A DNA stretch of 64,000 nucleotides, taken from Clostridia bacterium. Its GTDB lineage: Bacteria > Bacillota > Clostridia > Oscillospirales > Acutalibacteraceae. Of this stretch, positions 35,166 to 44,130 are shown one piece after another. A program made the position numbers and the translations under genes. The stretch's first letter is position 1; every line of letters begins with the position of its first letter. Below the pieces are notes generated by a model that worked only from the letters and a program-made list of their open reading frames with translations, did no database searches and was not told the DNA's origin. The DNA lies in assembly GCA_900770165.1 (NCBI GenBank), contig CAAGJJ010000027.1:1-64000 (forward strand), in the 5' to 3' direction.

Positions 35166-37271
35166 TTTGTTAGATTCTACAGGTTTAAAATCTATTGAAC
35201 CTGTTGGAACGTAAGCAGAAACTACTTCTATTTTAATTTTATCTCCAATAGATAATTTTGTATTGCTTAATTCATCTTTATGCGATGTAATACCGTCAAA
35301 TACAAATTTACATTCTGGAAAATATTCAAGATTTAAAAAACCTTCAATATTATTTTCTAATTCTACGAATATTCCACTTGGAACAACTCCAGAAATCACA
35401 CCATCGTAAATTTCTCCAATATGCTTTTGCATATATTCAGCCATATAACACTTTTCGGCATCGCGTTCTGCCTGCATAGCTCTTATTTCACATTCGGTTG
35501 ATGTTTTTGAAATGTCAGTTACATAATCAGTATATAACTTTTTAATTTTATCAATGCTTATTCCATCTACTAAATCAGATAATATTCTATGAATAGCAGT
35601 ATCCGGATACCTCCTAATAGGAGAGGTAAAATGACAGTAATCTTTTAAGGCTAAACCAAAATGTCCAATAGGATTTTGTGAATATTTTGCTTTTGACATG
35701 GTTCTGAGTATTTGGTGTGAAATTATTTTATAGGCAGGAGTGTTTTGAGCTTCAGTTAGCAAGTTTTTGAAATCACTTGGGTTAATTCCTTCTCGAATTC
35801 TTTTATTGTTAATTCCTAAAGCACCACAAAGGTTAGATAAAGTTCTTAATTTTTCAGGATCAGGAGTTTCATGAATGCGATATACAAAAGGGATTAAAGA
35901 GCTTTTAGCGTATAGTGCGGCAGACTGATTTGCCATAATCATAAATTGTTCTATCATGTTTTCTGCCGTGCCTTGTTGCCTTTTAGATATATTAATACAA
36001 ACTCCATTTTCATCGAGTTCAAATTTAGATTCTGAACTTTCAAGATTAATAGTTCCTCTTTGATTGGATTTTTTTATTAATATATCTGCTAAAGACTTAG
36101 CTTCATTTATAGATTTCATTATTATACTATATTTATTTAATATGTCTTTAGATGCTTGATTATTTAAAATATCATTTATTTCGGAATATACGCCTCTTAC
36201 TTTAGAATTTATAATAGTTTTCTTAAATTCGTAAGACAATAAATTACCATTAAAGTCTATTTCCATAATACATGAAAAAGTTAATTTATCTTCGTTTGCA
36301 TTAAGGGAACATATACCATTAGATAATTCTGTTGGAAGCATAGGTATTACTCGGTCAGCGAAGTAAACAGAAGTTCCTCTTAAAATAGCTTCTTTATCGA
36401 TATAGCTATTTGGTTTCACGTAGTTAGATACATCGGCAATATGAACTCCAAGTTGCCAACCTTTTTCTGTAGATTTTATTGATATTGCATCGTCAAGATC
36501 TTTAGCATCTACACCATCTATAGTAAAAATTAGTTCATCTCTTAAGTCAGTTCTATTAATAATGTCTTCCTGTTTTATAGGTTTATTAGATACTCTTTTT
36601 GCTTCTAAAATAACCTCTTTTGGAAAAACAGATGGTATACTATTTGCATCTATTATTGCATCGGCACATATTTTAGCACTTGTTGCTTTGCCGTATATTT
36701 TTAAAACTCTTGCTCTTGGCTGAGGTTTTCGTGGGGTACATGAAATAATAGCTTGGACTTTGTCGTTATTTCTTGCGCCTAAAGTAGCACCTTTAGTTAC
36801 TGGTATGTTATATCTAAAATTAGTATCAGGAATCAATTCACATCCAGAATGAGATCTATTTATTGTTCCAGTTATAATTCTTGGACCTTTAGAAACTATT
36901 CTTTCTACTTCTCCAATAGGGCCCTTGTCTGATTCTCTAATATTGGTAAGCATTACAGTATCTCCAACAATAGAAAGCTTAAGTTTCTCGCTAAAAATAA
37001 AGATGTCTTTTGCATCTTCAAGTGTTTTAGAGAATGCATATCCTTTAGATTGTGATATAATTTTCGCAGGTACAAGTCCGCAATTTTTTGATGAAGCAAT
37101 TTTCTTTTTTTTGGTAATAATTAATTTTCCTTCATTTTTTAGTTCTTCAATGCATTTAACAAATGTGTTAATATCTTTAATTGATACTTTTTGAAATATA
37201 AAATCTGGAGTTAACGAAGCCGTTGTTGAATTAATTATTTTTAAAATATCATTTTTTGCTTGTTCATTCAT
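35160..37271 (-). CDS. rnr: Ribonuclease R
   Basis: A 703-residue 3'-5' exoribonuclease. N-terminal winged-helix and cold-shock domains, the RNB catalytic core with DGVDAKDLDDAIS (metal Asp cluster), and a C-terminal S1 domain (YDGVISGVVPSGIFVELENN). It degrades structured RNA and, in many bacteria, works in trans-translation. Lies just downstream of secG, a conserved Firmicute order, but a terminator separates them. Confidence 0.96.
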   Translation of the reverse strand: MNEQAKNDILKIINSTTASLTPDFIFQKVSIKDINTFVKCIEELKNEGKLIITKKKKIASSKNCGLVPAKIISQSKGYAFSKTLEDAKDIFIFSEKLKLSIVGDTVMLTNIRESDKGPIGEVERIVSKGPRIITGTINRSHSGCELIPDTNFRYNIPVTKGATLGARNNDKVQAIISCTPRKPQPRARVLKIYGKATSAKICADAIIDANSIPSVFPKEVILEAKRVSNKPIKQEDIINRTDLRDELIFTIDGVDAKDLDDAISIKSTEKGWQLGVHIADVSNYVKPNSYIDKEAILRGTSVYFADRVIPMLPTELSNGICSLNANEDKLTFSCIMEIDFNGNLLSYEFKKTIINSKVRGVYSEINDILNNQASKDILNKYSIIMKSINEAKSLADILIKKSNQRGTINLESSESKFELDENGVCINISKRQQGTAENMIEQFMIMANQSAALYAKSSLIPFVYRIHETPDPEKLRTLSNLCGALGINNKRIREGINPSDFKNLLTEAQNTPAYKIISHQILRTMSKAKYSQNPIGHFGLALKDYCHFTSPIRRYPDTAIHRILSDLVDGISIDKIKKLYTDYVTDISKTSTECEIRAMQAERDAEKCYMAEYMQKHIGEIYDGVISGVVPSGIFVELENNIEGFLNLEYFPECKFVFDGITSHKDELSNTKLSIGDKIKIEVVSAYVPTGSIDFKPVESNKK

Positions 37272-37325
37272 AACAAAAACATCCTTTTAAAATATAGTTT
37301 TATTGGTATTGTTATTAAAACATAA

Positions 37326-37352
37326 AAACCCCACGTAATACACGTGGGGTTT
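37326..37352 (-). terminator. Terminator of secG
   Basis: AAACCCCACGT / ACGTGGGGTTT with a 5-base loop; leftward T-run TTTTTATG. Confidence 0.85.
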
Positions 37353-37364
37353 GGTTACAATAAG

Positions 37365-37628
37365 CTATGAGAACATTCCAAAGTGAATAACAGCTAATAC
37401 TATATTTGCAGCAATTACAAGCAAAAAGAAACCGATTGCAATAATTTTAGTCCAACGCTCTAAAAAAGAATCGATTGATCTTGCTTTATTTTTAGAAAGA
37501 AATGTGTCTGCGCCTCCACCTATTGCTCCAAGGTTTTGCTGGTGTCCTTCTTGTAAAAGAACAACTGCTATAATCGCTATTGAAAAGACTATAAGAACGA
37601 TACCCAATACTATCTCAATAGAACTCAA
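37365..37628 (-). CDS. secG: Preprotein translocase subunit SecG
   Basis: An 87-residue inner-membrane protein with two helices (about 5-25 and 60-82) joined by the glycine-rich loop GAIGGGADTFLSKNKARS, the SecG hallmark. It assists SecYE protein export. Upstream of rnr on the same strand, with a GGAGGTG ribosome site. Confidence 0.92.
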   Translation of the reverse strand: MSSIEIVLGIVLIVFSIAIIAVVLLQEGHQQNLGAIGGGADTFLSKNKARSIDSFLERWTKIIAIGFFLLVIAANIVLAVIHFGMFS

Positions 37629-37772
37629 TTCAGAACACCTCCGTATTAATTATTAATAATGATAACATAATTTTATAATTTGTGCAAGATAAAGTTTGAA
37701 TTTATAAGTTATACTTTTATTTTGATAGTTGAGTTAGTAAGATTTTTATGGTATATTATTTAACAATATAAT

Positions 37773-37818
37773 ACCCTTATTAAGTACATAATTTAAATGA
37801 AGGGTGGATATGGTTTAA
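37773..37818 (+). promoter_or_regulatory. Hydrolase leader with sequestered ribosome site and mini-ORF
   Basis: ACCCTT (37773-37778) can pair with AAGGGT (37800-37805), masking the only strong ribosome site, AGGGTGG. That site is followed by a two-codon ORF ATG-GTT-TAA (37810-37818), 13 bases before the hydrolase ATG, which has no site of its own. Confidence 0.4.
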
Positions 37819-37831
37819 TTACCAGTAAAAT

Positions 37832-38776
37832 ATGAAAATTTCAGGAACATTTAAAAGTGCCAATAATAAAAGTAATATAAATTATTATATTTATGCTCCA
37901 GAGACAATTAAAGAAAAAAGGCCGGTTGCTATTTTGCAAATTTCTCATGGTATGTGTGAGTATTTTGAAAGATATAGAGATTTGTGTGAATTTCTAAATT
38001 ATAACAATATAATTGTTTGCGGAAATGATCACCTTGGGCACGGAGATAGCAAAGAACTAGGATTTTTTGCGCATGACAATGGTTTTAATTTTTTAAGTGA
38101 TGATCTTTATACACTCAATAAGCTTATGAAAAAGACCTATCCAGGAGTACCATATATACTCATGGGGCATAGCATGGGATCATTTATTGCAAGGCATTAT
38201 ACAGAAAAATATCCCAATTCGATTGACGCATGTATTTATATGGGCTCTGGGGGAGCAATACCTATTTCTAAACTGGGTATCGCGCTTGTGAAGGCAATGA
38301 TTAAGATAAAGGGTGAGAAATATAGAAGTAAATATTTTTATAATTTAGTTTTTGGAAAGTACAATAGTAAAATAGATAATCCTAAAAGTGAGTATGCATG
38401 GCTTACAAGAGATGAAAGTGTAGTTAAAGAATATGAAAATGATCCCAAAACGCATTTTATATTTACATTGAGCGGATTTAAGGACTTAATTACACTTTTA
38501 GATATAGTAAATAGAAAAGAATGGTTTGAGACATTTCCTAAAAAATTACCGGTAATGTTGATAAGCGGTACGGAAGATCCTGTAGGAAATTATGGTAAAG
38601 GCGTTTTGCAGGTTTATAATCGTTTAATACATTCAGGGTGCGAGAATGTAGAATTAAAGTTGATTCAAGAAGCTCGACATGAAGTAGTAAATGAACTTGA
38701 AAAGGAAAAAAGCTATAATTATTTAAAAGATTTTATATTAAGTGTTTCTCAAAAAAATAAACCACATTTGAACTAA
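37832..38776 (+). CDS. Alpha/beta hydrolase, monoacylglycerol-lipase/S33 type
   Basis: A 314-residue hydrolase. The nucleophile elbow is GHSMGS, the acid is in SGTEDPVG and the histidine in EARHEVVNE. The early HGMCEYFERYRDL and NDHLGHGDS are characteristic of monoacylglycerol lipase/lysophospholipase (PldB-like) proteins. No signal peptide. Substrate unknown, probably a lipid ester. The ATG is weakly initiated; an upstream leader may modulate it. Single gene facing a convergent DUF4364 gene. Confidence 0.85.
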   Translation: MKISGTFKSANNKSNINYYIYAPETIKEKRPVAILQISHGMCEYFERYRDLCEFLNYNNIIVCGNDHLGHGDSKELGFFAHDNGFNFLSDDLYTLNKLMKKTYPGVPYILMGHSMGSFIARHYTEKYPNSIDACIYMGSGGAIPISKLGIALVKAMIKIKGEKYRSKYFYNLVFGKYNSKIDNPKSEYAWLTRDESVVKEYENDPKTHFIFTLSGFKDLITLLDIVNRKEWFETFPKKLPVMLISGTEDPVGNYGKGVLQVYNRLIHSGCENVELKLIQEARHEVVNELEKEKSYNYLKDFILSVSQKNKPHLN

Positions 38777-38787
38777 GCAAATGTGGT
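38761..38787. terminator. Terminator between hydrolase and DUF4364 genes
   Basis: ACCACATTTG / CAAATGTGGT with a 7-base loop; it spans the hydrolase stop. The stronger T-run is on the leftward strand, so it chiefly ends the DUF4364 transcript. Confidence 0.7.
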
Positions 38788-38802
38788 ATATAATTTAATA
38801 TT

Positions 38803-39390
38803 TTAATCATTTATTAACCTTTTTAAGCTGTTTGATATTAAATTTTTATCTTGTGTTAGAATAGCAAGTATTGTACTATATAAAATTTCTGGATCTTTAT
38901 GAAAATTGTCTTTTACCATATTTGCTTGCATAATATCAGGAACATAAAGATTTAATGACATTAGGTTAAAATTACCACCAGATATATTACAGTTTACAAT
39001 ATAGCCTAAGTCGTTTTTTTCTATTTTAACAGTATTTTCTTTTTGTATTTTAGCTTTTGCAAGGGTGTTTAAAGCTGCTTTTAATGCTTTTTCTCTTACA
39101 GATATTGGAAGAGATATATCAAGTTGTTTTGAAATCATTTTGCCTTCTTCAGTAACAGTATAGAGTTTATCATTTTTGTTTTCAATGTAAATTAATCCTT
39201 TTGCAACTAAATCAGAAAAGGCATCACTTGCTTCAAAATAATTTGCTAAGTCATTATCTTTTAATATTGAGATAATATCATCTTTCGACAGACTATTATC
39301 TATTCCTGAAAGAACATAGCATATAAGAAGCTTAATATCGTTTTTATCTGTAAGACCTCCAGGTGCAACTCCTACGGTGAATTCATCCAA
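38803..39390 (-). CDS. DUF4364 family protein
   Basis: A 195-residue soluble protein with an N-terminal winged-helix-like part (DKNDIKLLICYVLSGI...EGLIYIENKNDKLYTVTEEGK) and a C-terminal alpha/beta part. Matches the clostridial DUF4364 family of presumed DNA-binding proteins; no target is known. GGAGGTAATATT ribosome site. Monocistronic. Confidence 0.75.
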   Translation of the reverse strand: MDEFTVGVAPGGLTDKNDIKLLICYVLSGIDNSLSKDDIISILKDNDLANYFEASDAFSDLVAKGLIYIENKNDKLYTVTEEGKMISKQLDISLPISVREKALKAALNTLAKAKIQKENTVKIEKNDLGYIVNCNISGGNFNLMSLNLYVPDIMQANMVKDNFHKDPEILYSTILAILTQDKNLISNSLKRLIND

Positions 39391-39513
39391 TAATATTACC
39401 TCCTAAATTTATAATGATATATAATATTATAACACAGTATTTTATTTAAGTATATATTGTTATATTACTTGGTTATTAAAGTTTATATTTATAAATGGAA
39501 GGAAATATGAAGA

Positions 39514-40590
39514 GTGAAAAAGATATTATTAATTTTATTAGCTTTAGTATTTGTACTTTCGGTAACAGTTCCAGCATTTGCAAATAGTGAGTGTAATACA
39601 TTTTTAGAGATTTCGAAAGGCCAAGCTCAAAAGGGAGAGGAAATATCTTTAAGAATGTATATGAATTCTTTAACAGATATTAGTTTAGCTACATTTAGAG
39701 TTAAGTTATATTTCGATTCAGCAAAGCTTAAGTTTAAGGGAATAGAATCGGAAGAAAATATCGATGCTTCTGAATTTAAATATTACGAAGAAAATAATAC
39801 AGTTACCTTAATTTACCTAGAATCAAGCGGAGGAATAGATATTAAATCAGGAAAAAATGTAGGGATATTAGACTTTAAGTTTAAAGTTTTAGATAATGCT
39901 TCTACTGGTCAAACAGATTTTAGTGCAAAGATAGATGGTATTGGCGATAATGATGTAAATGAAATATTTTGTTCTGGAGTTAACACTGTAAACTTGAACA
40001 TATTAGATCCTATTTACAGCAGTTGTAGATTAAAAAGTTTAGAGGTCTCAGATGGAATTTTAGTACCTGGATTTGATCCATACATAACCGAATATAATTT
40101 AAGTGTTCCTTACGATATAAAGAGCATTGAGGTTTATGCTTCGCCACAAGATAGTTCAGATAATATTAAAGTAAATAGAAAAACTTTAGGAAGTGGTGGG
40201 AGTTGTACAGATATTAACGTGACTGTTACTTCTCAAGATAAAAAAACAAGTTTAGTTTATAAGATTAATACATATAGGGGCTTAAAGGAAAGCTCAAGTT
40301 CTAGTATTTCAAGTACATCTAAAACAAGTACAGCAGGTACAAAAGGAACATCGAATGCTTCAAATTCTTCAGGAAGTAATTTGAGTAAAGCAAATGGTTC
40401 ACAAAAGTCTGTAGGATCCGAGAAGCTATATTCTAATACAAATGGGGAACCAAGTTCTATATTAGTGAAAAATAATACGTTTTTAACTTTTGTATTTGGA
40501 ACATTAATTAGTGCAGCTGTTGGTATAATTATTTATATTATTTATAGATATAAAAATGTTCCAAAAGGGAAACATGAATTTGAAAAATAA
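39514..40590 (+). CDS. Secreted, membrane-anchored cohesin-domain protein
   Basis: A 358-residue exported protein. Signal peptide 1-23 (VPAFA), a cohesin/carbohydrate-binding-like beta-sandwich at about 27-155 (AQKGEEISLRMYMNS...VKLYFDSAKLKF), a cadherin-like beta-sandwich repeat at about 170-255 (LKSLEVSDGILVPGFDP), a Ser/Thr/Gly-rich linker (258-315) and one C-terminal helix (323-347) with a positively charged tail. It is thus surface-exposed and anchored by the tail. The start is a GTG ten bases after GGAAGG; an earlier ATG is in another frame. Co-directional with a MORN protein 18 bases on. No dockerin partner in the window; role unknown. Confidence 0.75.
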   Translation: MKKILLILLALVFVLSVTVPAFANSECNTFLEISKGQAQKGEEISLRMYMNSLTDISLATFRVKLYFDSAKLKFKGIESEENIDASEFKYYEENNTVTLIYLESSGGIDIKSGKNVGILDFKFKVLDNASTGQTDFSAKIDGIGDNDVNEIFCSGVNTVNLNILDPIYSSCRLKSLEVSDGILVPGFDPYITEYNLSVPYDIKSIEVYASPQDSSDNIKVNRKTLGSGGSCTDINVTVTSQDKKTSLVYKINTYRGLKESSSSSISSTSKTSTAGTKGTSNASNSSGSNLSKANGSQKSVGSEKLYSNTNGEPSSILVKNNTFLTFVFGTLISAAVGIIIYIIYRYKNVPKGKHEFEK

Positions 40591-40608
40591 GTTTAGTAGG
40601 TGAGATTT

Positions 40609-42114
40609 TTGAAAAGTAACATTTATTATTCGGTATATCATTGCTTATATGATAATATTGATAGTAGAGATAGCGTGTTATCCGATATTAGAAAGAAATA
40701 TTTTGAAACAGGTTTAGAAATAAAGAATAAGGTGGCTAAAGAAATAGATTCTGTAACATATAAATATTCTTATCATCTTAAATATGGGCAACCGTTAAAG
40801 TGGAAAAAGATGGTAGGAGAAAAGCTATTGGAAAAAAGCCAGCCTGATGGTAATGGTGGATATAAAATTATTACTTATGGTGAACATAAAAAAGCAATTA
40901 AAATTAGGTATTATTCATTGGAGCATGAATGGATGAGATCAGAGTATTTTGCAAAAGATGAAATAAAAAAGATCCCCTCAGTAATATTAATGCCTGATGA
41001 TGAATACGATAAAATAAAAATTTGTTATAGAGATAATGGTTGCAATTGTAGAGATATCGAAGTTGTTAAATGTGACTTGAATATTGATATTAAAGATATT
41101 GATTTGTATAGCAAAAGGCTTGGATTCGAATATTTAGTTTGTTATACATACGAAGGTGTGCTTTTTTATTGTGAAGGAAATGTAAAAGAAAAAATAATTG
41201 ATCTTAGTAATAAAGCAATAAATAATATTGAAGATTCAACGGTTGAAGATACAGTTAACTTAGAAGAAGATGGAAAATCTATAGATAAAAAAACAAGATT
41301 TACAGAAAAAGATAAAATAAAATATTTAAATGAAGAAAATAAAGAAAATTTGAACTGTAATTTTAAAGAAGAGCATTATTTTTATGTTGGAGAAACGAAA
41401 AATAATTTAAGAGATGGAAGAGGTAGAACATCCAAATTAAATGGAAAGACGGTTTATGAGGGTGCATATAAAAATGGGAAACGAAATGGTTTTGGCTCTT
41501 TGTATTATACTAACGATAAGCTATGTTATGTTGGAAACTGGAAAAATAATAAGAGAGATGGATTAGGCGTTTCGTTTAATGATAATCAAAATGTTGTACA
41601 TGTGGGTACATGGAGAGACGACAAGCTAGATGGAGTGGGGACTAAATTTGACGAATTTGGAAATATTGTTTTTTCAGGGACTTTGAATAGTGGAAAGATT
41701 AATGGTGCTGGAATAAGATATAATCTAGAAAATAAAAGTTATATTGTTGAGCAGTGGAATAATGGAAATCTAAAAAATAAATTTACAGAGTTTAGCGCGG
41801 AAGGTAAACTTTTATATTATGGAGAAATGGAGCATTTCAAAAGGCAAGGCTATGGTATACAATATAATGATAACGGAGGAATTATTTATGAGGGGTATTG
41901 GGTAGATAATTGCTACAATGGTAAAGGAACTATATTATATAACGACCATAAATATACTGGCTTATTTGAAAATTCTAAACCTTGTGGTAAAGGCGTTATA
42001 TATAAAAACGATGGAACAACAATACAAGGTATATTTTTAAGCTGTAAAACTGAAAACTGTGATACTATTAAATTTGAAAATGATGTAGAATATTATTTTA
42101 TTCCTTCGGTATAA
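40609..42114 (+). CDS. MORN-repeat protein
   Basis: A 501-residue cytoplasmic-looking protein. Residues ~1-200 have no recognised domain; an acidic/lysine stretch follows; from about 255 to the end there are some eight MORN repeats (YVGETKNNLRDGRGR, YEGAYKNGKRNGFG, YVGNWKNNKRDGLG, HVGTWRDDKLDGVG and others). MORN repeats often bind lipids or act as scaffolds. Start taken as TTG at 40609 behind AGGTGAG; a GTG nine bases upstream lacks a site. It follows the cohesin-domain gene and probably shares its transcript. Confidence 0.75.
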   Translation: MKSNIYYSVYHCLYDNIDSRDSVLSDIRKKYFETGLEIKNKVAKEIDSVTYKYSYHLKYGQPLKWKKMVGEKLLEKSQPDGNGGYKIITYGEHKKAIKIRYYSLEHEWMRSEYFAKDEIKKIPSVILMPDDEYDKIKICYRDNGCNCRDIEVVKCDLNIDIKDIDLYSKRLGFEYLVCYTYEGVLFYCEGNVKEKIIDLSNKAINNIEDSTVEDTVNLEEDGKSIDKKTRFTEKDKIKYLNEENKENLNCNFKEEHYFYVGETKNNLRDGRGRTSKLNGKTVYEGAYKNGKRNGFGSLYYTNDKLCYVGNWKNNKRDGLGVSFNDNQNVVHVGTWRDDKLDGVGTKFDEFGNIVFSGTLNSGKINGAGIRYNLENKSYIVEQWNNGNLKNKFTEFSAEGKLLYYGEMEHFKRQGYGIQYNDNGGIIYEGYWVDNCYNGKGTILYNDHKYTGLFENSKPCGKGVIYKNDGTTIQGIFLSCKTENCDTIKFENDVEYYFIPSV

Positions 42115-42145
42115 ATGACTTCAAGCTTTTTAAAGAGGTGTCACT

Positions 42146-43213
42146 ATGCAGAAAATAGAAGTTGAGCTAACAAAAGTTCCAAAAGAAAAGCCAAAAGATC
42201 AAAACTTATTAGGATTTGGAAAAATATTCACTGACCATATGTTTGTTATGGATTATGATACTGGTATAGGTTGGCACAACCCTAGAATAATACCTTATGG
42301 AAATATCGAAATTAGCCCTGCAGCAATGTGCTTACATTATGGGCAGGAAGTATTTGAAGGTCTTAAAGCATATAAATCTAAAGACAATAGAATTCTTTTA
42401 TTTAGACCTTTAAAAAATATGCAGCGTATGAATGTTTCCAACGATAGACTTTGTATTCCTAGAATCGATGAGGAATTTTGTGTTGAGGCTATAAAAAAAC
42501 TAGTTTCTGTAGACAAAGCTTGGGTACCAGATTTAGAAGGAACTGCTTTATATATTAGACCATTTATAATATCGGTAGATCCTTTTTTAGGGGTGCATCC
42601 TGCTGATCATCTAAAATTTATTATTATTTGTTCTCCTGTTGGTGTATATTATCCTCAAGGTATAAATCCTGTAAATATTTATGTTGAAACAAATTATGTA
42701 AGAGCAGTTAAAGGTGGTATTGGATTTGCAAAAACAGCTGGTAATTATGCAGCGTCACTAAAAGCACAATATGAAGCTGAAAAACAAAAATATACTCAAG
42801 TTTTATGGCTTGATGGAATAGAAAAAAAGTATATTGAAGAAGTAGGAACTATGAATGTTTTTTTTGTAATAGGTGATAAAATTATTACTCCAGCTCTTAA
42901 TGGTTCAATACTTCCAGGAATAACACGTTTGTCTGTAATAGAATTAATGAAATTATGGAAATATAATATTGTAGAAAGAAAAATATCTATTGAAGAAGTT
43001 TATAATGCTTATATTTCTGGAGATTTAAAAGAGGCTTTTGGTACTGGCACAGCAGCAGTTGTATCTCCTATAGGAGAGCTTAAATGGAATGACAAGATTA
43101 TGAAAATAAATAATGGAAAGACAGGAAAGATTGCGAAAAAAATTTATGATAATTTAACAAATATCCAATTGGGAAATGCCGAAAATAGTATGAATTGGGT
43201 TGTTGAAATTTAA
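42146..43213 (+). CDS. ilvE: Branched-chain amino acid aminotransferase
   Basis: A 355-residue fold-type IV PLP enzyme catalysing the last step of Leu, Ile and Val synthesis (and their breakdown). Landmarks: HYGQEVFEGLKAYK, the PLP-site KTAGNYAASL, the EEVGTMNVFFV segment and LPGITR. AAGAGGTGT ribosome site. Ends in a good terminator; no other branched-chain genes adjacent. Confidence 0.94.
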   Translation: MQKIEVELTKVPKEKPKDQNLLGFGKIFTDHMFVMDYDTGIGWHNPRIIPYGNIEISPAAMCLHYGQEVFEGLKAYKSKDNRILLFRPLKNMQRMNVSNDRLCIPRIDEEFCVEAIKKLVSVDKAWVPDLEGTALYIRPFIISVDPFLGVHPADHLKFIIICSPVGVYYPQGINPVNIYVETNYVRAVKGGIGFAKTAGNYAASLKAQYEAEKQKYTQVLWLDGIEKKYIEEVGTMNVFFVIGDKIITPALNGSILPGITRLSVIELMKLWKYNIVERKISIEEVYNAYISGDLKEAFGTGTAAVVSPIGELKWNDKIMKINNGKTGKIAKKIYDNLTNIQLGNAENSMNWVVEI

Positions 43214-43266
43214 CGAAATTTTTGGTTTATTGTATTTATTAATATATTTTTAAGTTATATATTAAC

Positions 43267-43299
43267 AAAAAGATGGACAATATTCTATCCATCTTTTTT
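43267..43299 (+). terminator. Terminator of ilvE
   Basis: AAAAAGATGGA / TCCATCTTTTT with a 10-base loop. Confidence 0.85.
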
Positions 43300-43370
43300 C
43301 AATTGTTCAAATGCTTGTTATATTATTTACAAAAAAAGTAATAAATTTAGCTGTAAAATAAATAAAAGTG

Positions 43371-43399
43371 TTGACATTGAGTAAATTATAGGGTATGAT
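43371..43399 (+). promoter_or_regulatory. Promoter of sigH
   Basis: TTGACA (43371-43376), 17-bp spacer, TATGAT (43394-43399), 37 bp before the start: a near-perfect vegetative promoter. Confidence 0.8.
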
Positions 43400-43435
43400 A
43401 CAAATGTTGCTAAAGTAGGTTTAAGAGGTGTTTCA

Positions 43436-44026
43436 ATGCAAGAAAGAGATAAAGAGACAGATTTAACGGCCTTAGACGATAGCCAATTAACCTATTTTGT
43501 ACAAAAAGGAAATGAAGATGCATTTAATGAACTAATATCGAGGTATATTTCATTAATTAAATCTAAAGCATTTGATTGCCGAAACTTAGGAATTGATTAT
43601 GATGATTTATTTCAAGAAGGACTTTTAGGCCTCCTTAATGCAGCTAGAACATTTGAACCTCTAGGCAAAGCTAGTTTTAGGACTTATGCTGGGTTGTGTA
43701 TTAAAAGAAGAATGTATACTTTGTTTAAATCGTCTGCAAGGCAAAAGCGAATTCCTTCAAAAAATTTGGTTTCTTTGAATGAAAATGCAGAAGATTTAGA
43801 AGTTAGACTTTTGAACAATCCAGAAGAGATGTTTATTAAGAAAGAAGAGGACGAGTTAAGGGATGTTCAAATAAAAAAAGTTTTATCAGATCTTGAACTT
43901 AAAGTTTTGTATATGTATATTAGTGGCAGCTCTTATAGCGAAATATCGGGAAAAATTGGGATTAGTTTTAAGTCAGTAGATAATGCTCTTCAACGGATTA
44001 AGAAAAAATTAAGGGAAATTAAATAA
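43436..44026 (+). CDS. sigH: Sporulation sigma factor H
   Basis: A 196-residue sigma-70-family factor of the SigH type used at the onset of sporulation. Early YFVQKGNEDAFNELISRYISLIKSKA, region 2 (DYDDLFQEGLLGLLNAARTF, FRTYAGLCIKRRM) and the region 4 helix-turn-helix (SYSEISGKIGISFKSVDNALQRIKKKL) are clear. AGAGGTGTTTC ribosome site. In Bacillus the gene product drives spoIIA transcription, though no clear sigma-H promoter is visible at spoIIA here. Confidence 0.92.
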   Translation: MQERDKETDLTALDDSQLTYFVQKGNEDAFNELISRYISLIKSKAFDCRNLGIDYDDLFQEGLLGLLNAARTFEPLGKASFRTYAGLCIKRRMYTLFKSSARQKRIPSKNLVSLNENAEDLEVRLLNNPEEMFIKKEEDELRDVQIKKVLSDLELKVLYMYISGSSYSEISGKIGISFKSVDNALQRIKKKLREIK

Positions 44027-44036
44027 ATGTATTTTA

Positions 44037-44099
44037 TGCCCAGATAGCTTAAGTAGAGCGTTGGTTTCAAAGGCGACGGTGCAAGTCCGTCTAAGGGCA
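44037..44099 (+). ncRNA. Small tRNA-like structured RNA of unknown class
   Basis: A 63-nt element closed by TGCCC / GGGCA. Inside are a D-arm-like GCTT-AAGTA-GAGC after CAGATA, and a T-arm-like GACGG-TGCAAGT-CCGTC. The middle arm (44058-44075) does not form a proper anticodon stem, and the D-loop is too short, so it is not a functional tRNA. It resembles a degenerate tRNA or an unrecognised regulatory RNA, between sigH and the zinc-ribbon gene, 31 bp before the latter's start. Confidence 0.45.
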
Positions 44100-44130
44100 A
44101 ATATTTTTAATCCAAAGCGAGGTATATTAA

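Noticed and set aside
44037..44099. tRNA (even selenocysteine-type, because of a TTTCAAA-like loop)
   Set aside because: The anticodon arm does not pair, the D-loop is too short, and two acceptor positions mismatch; no long variable arm is present as tRNA-Sec requires.
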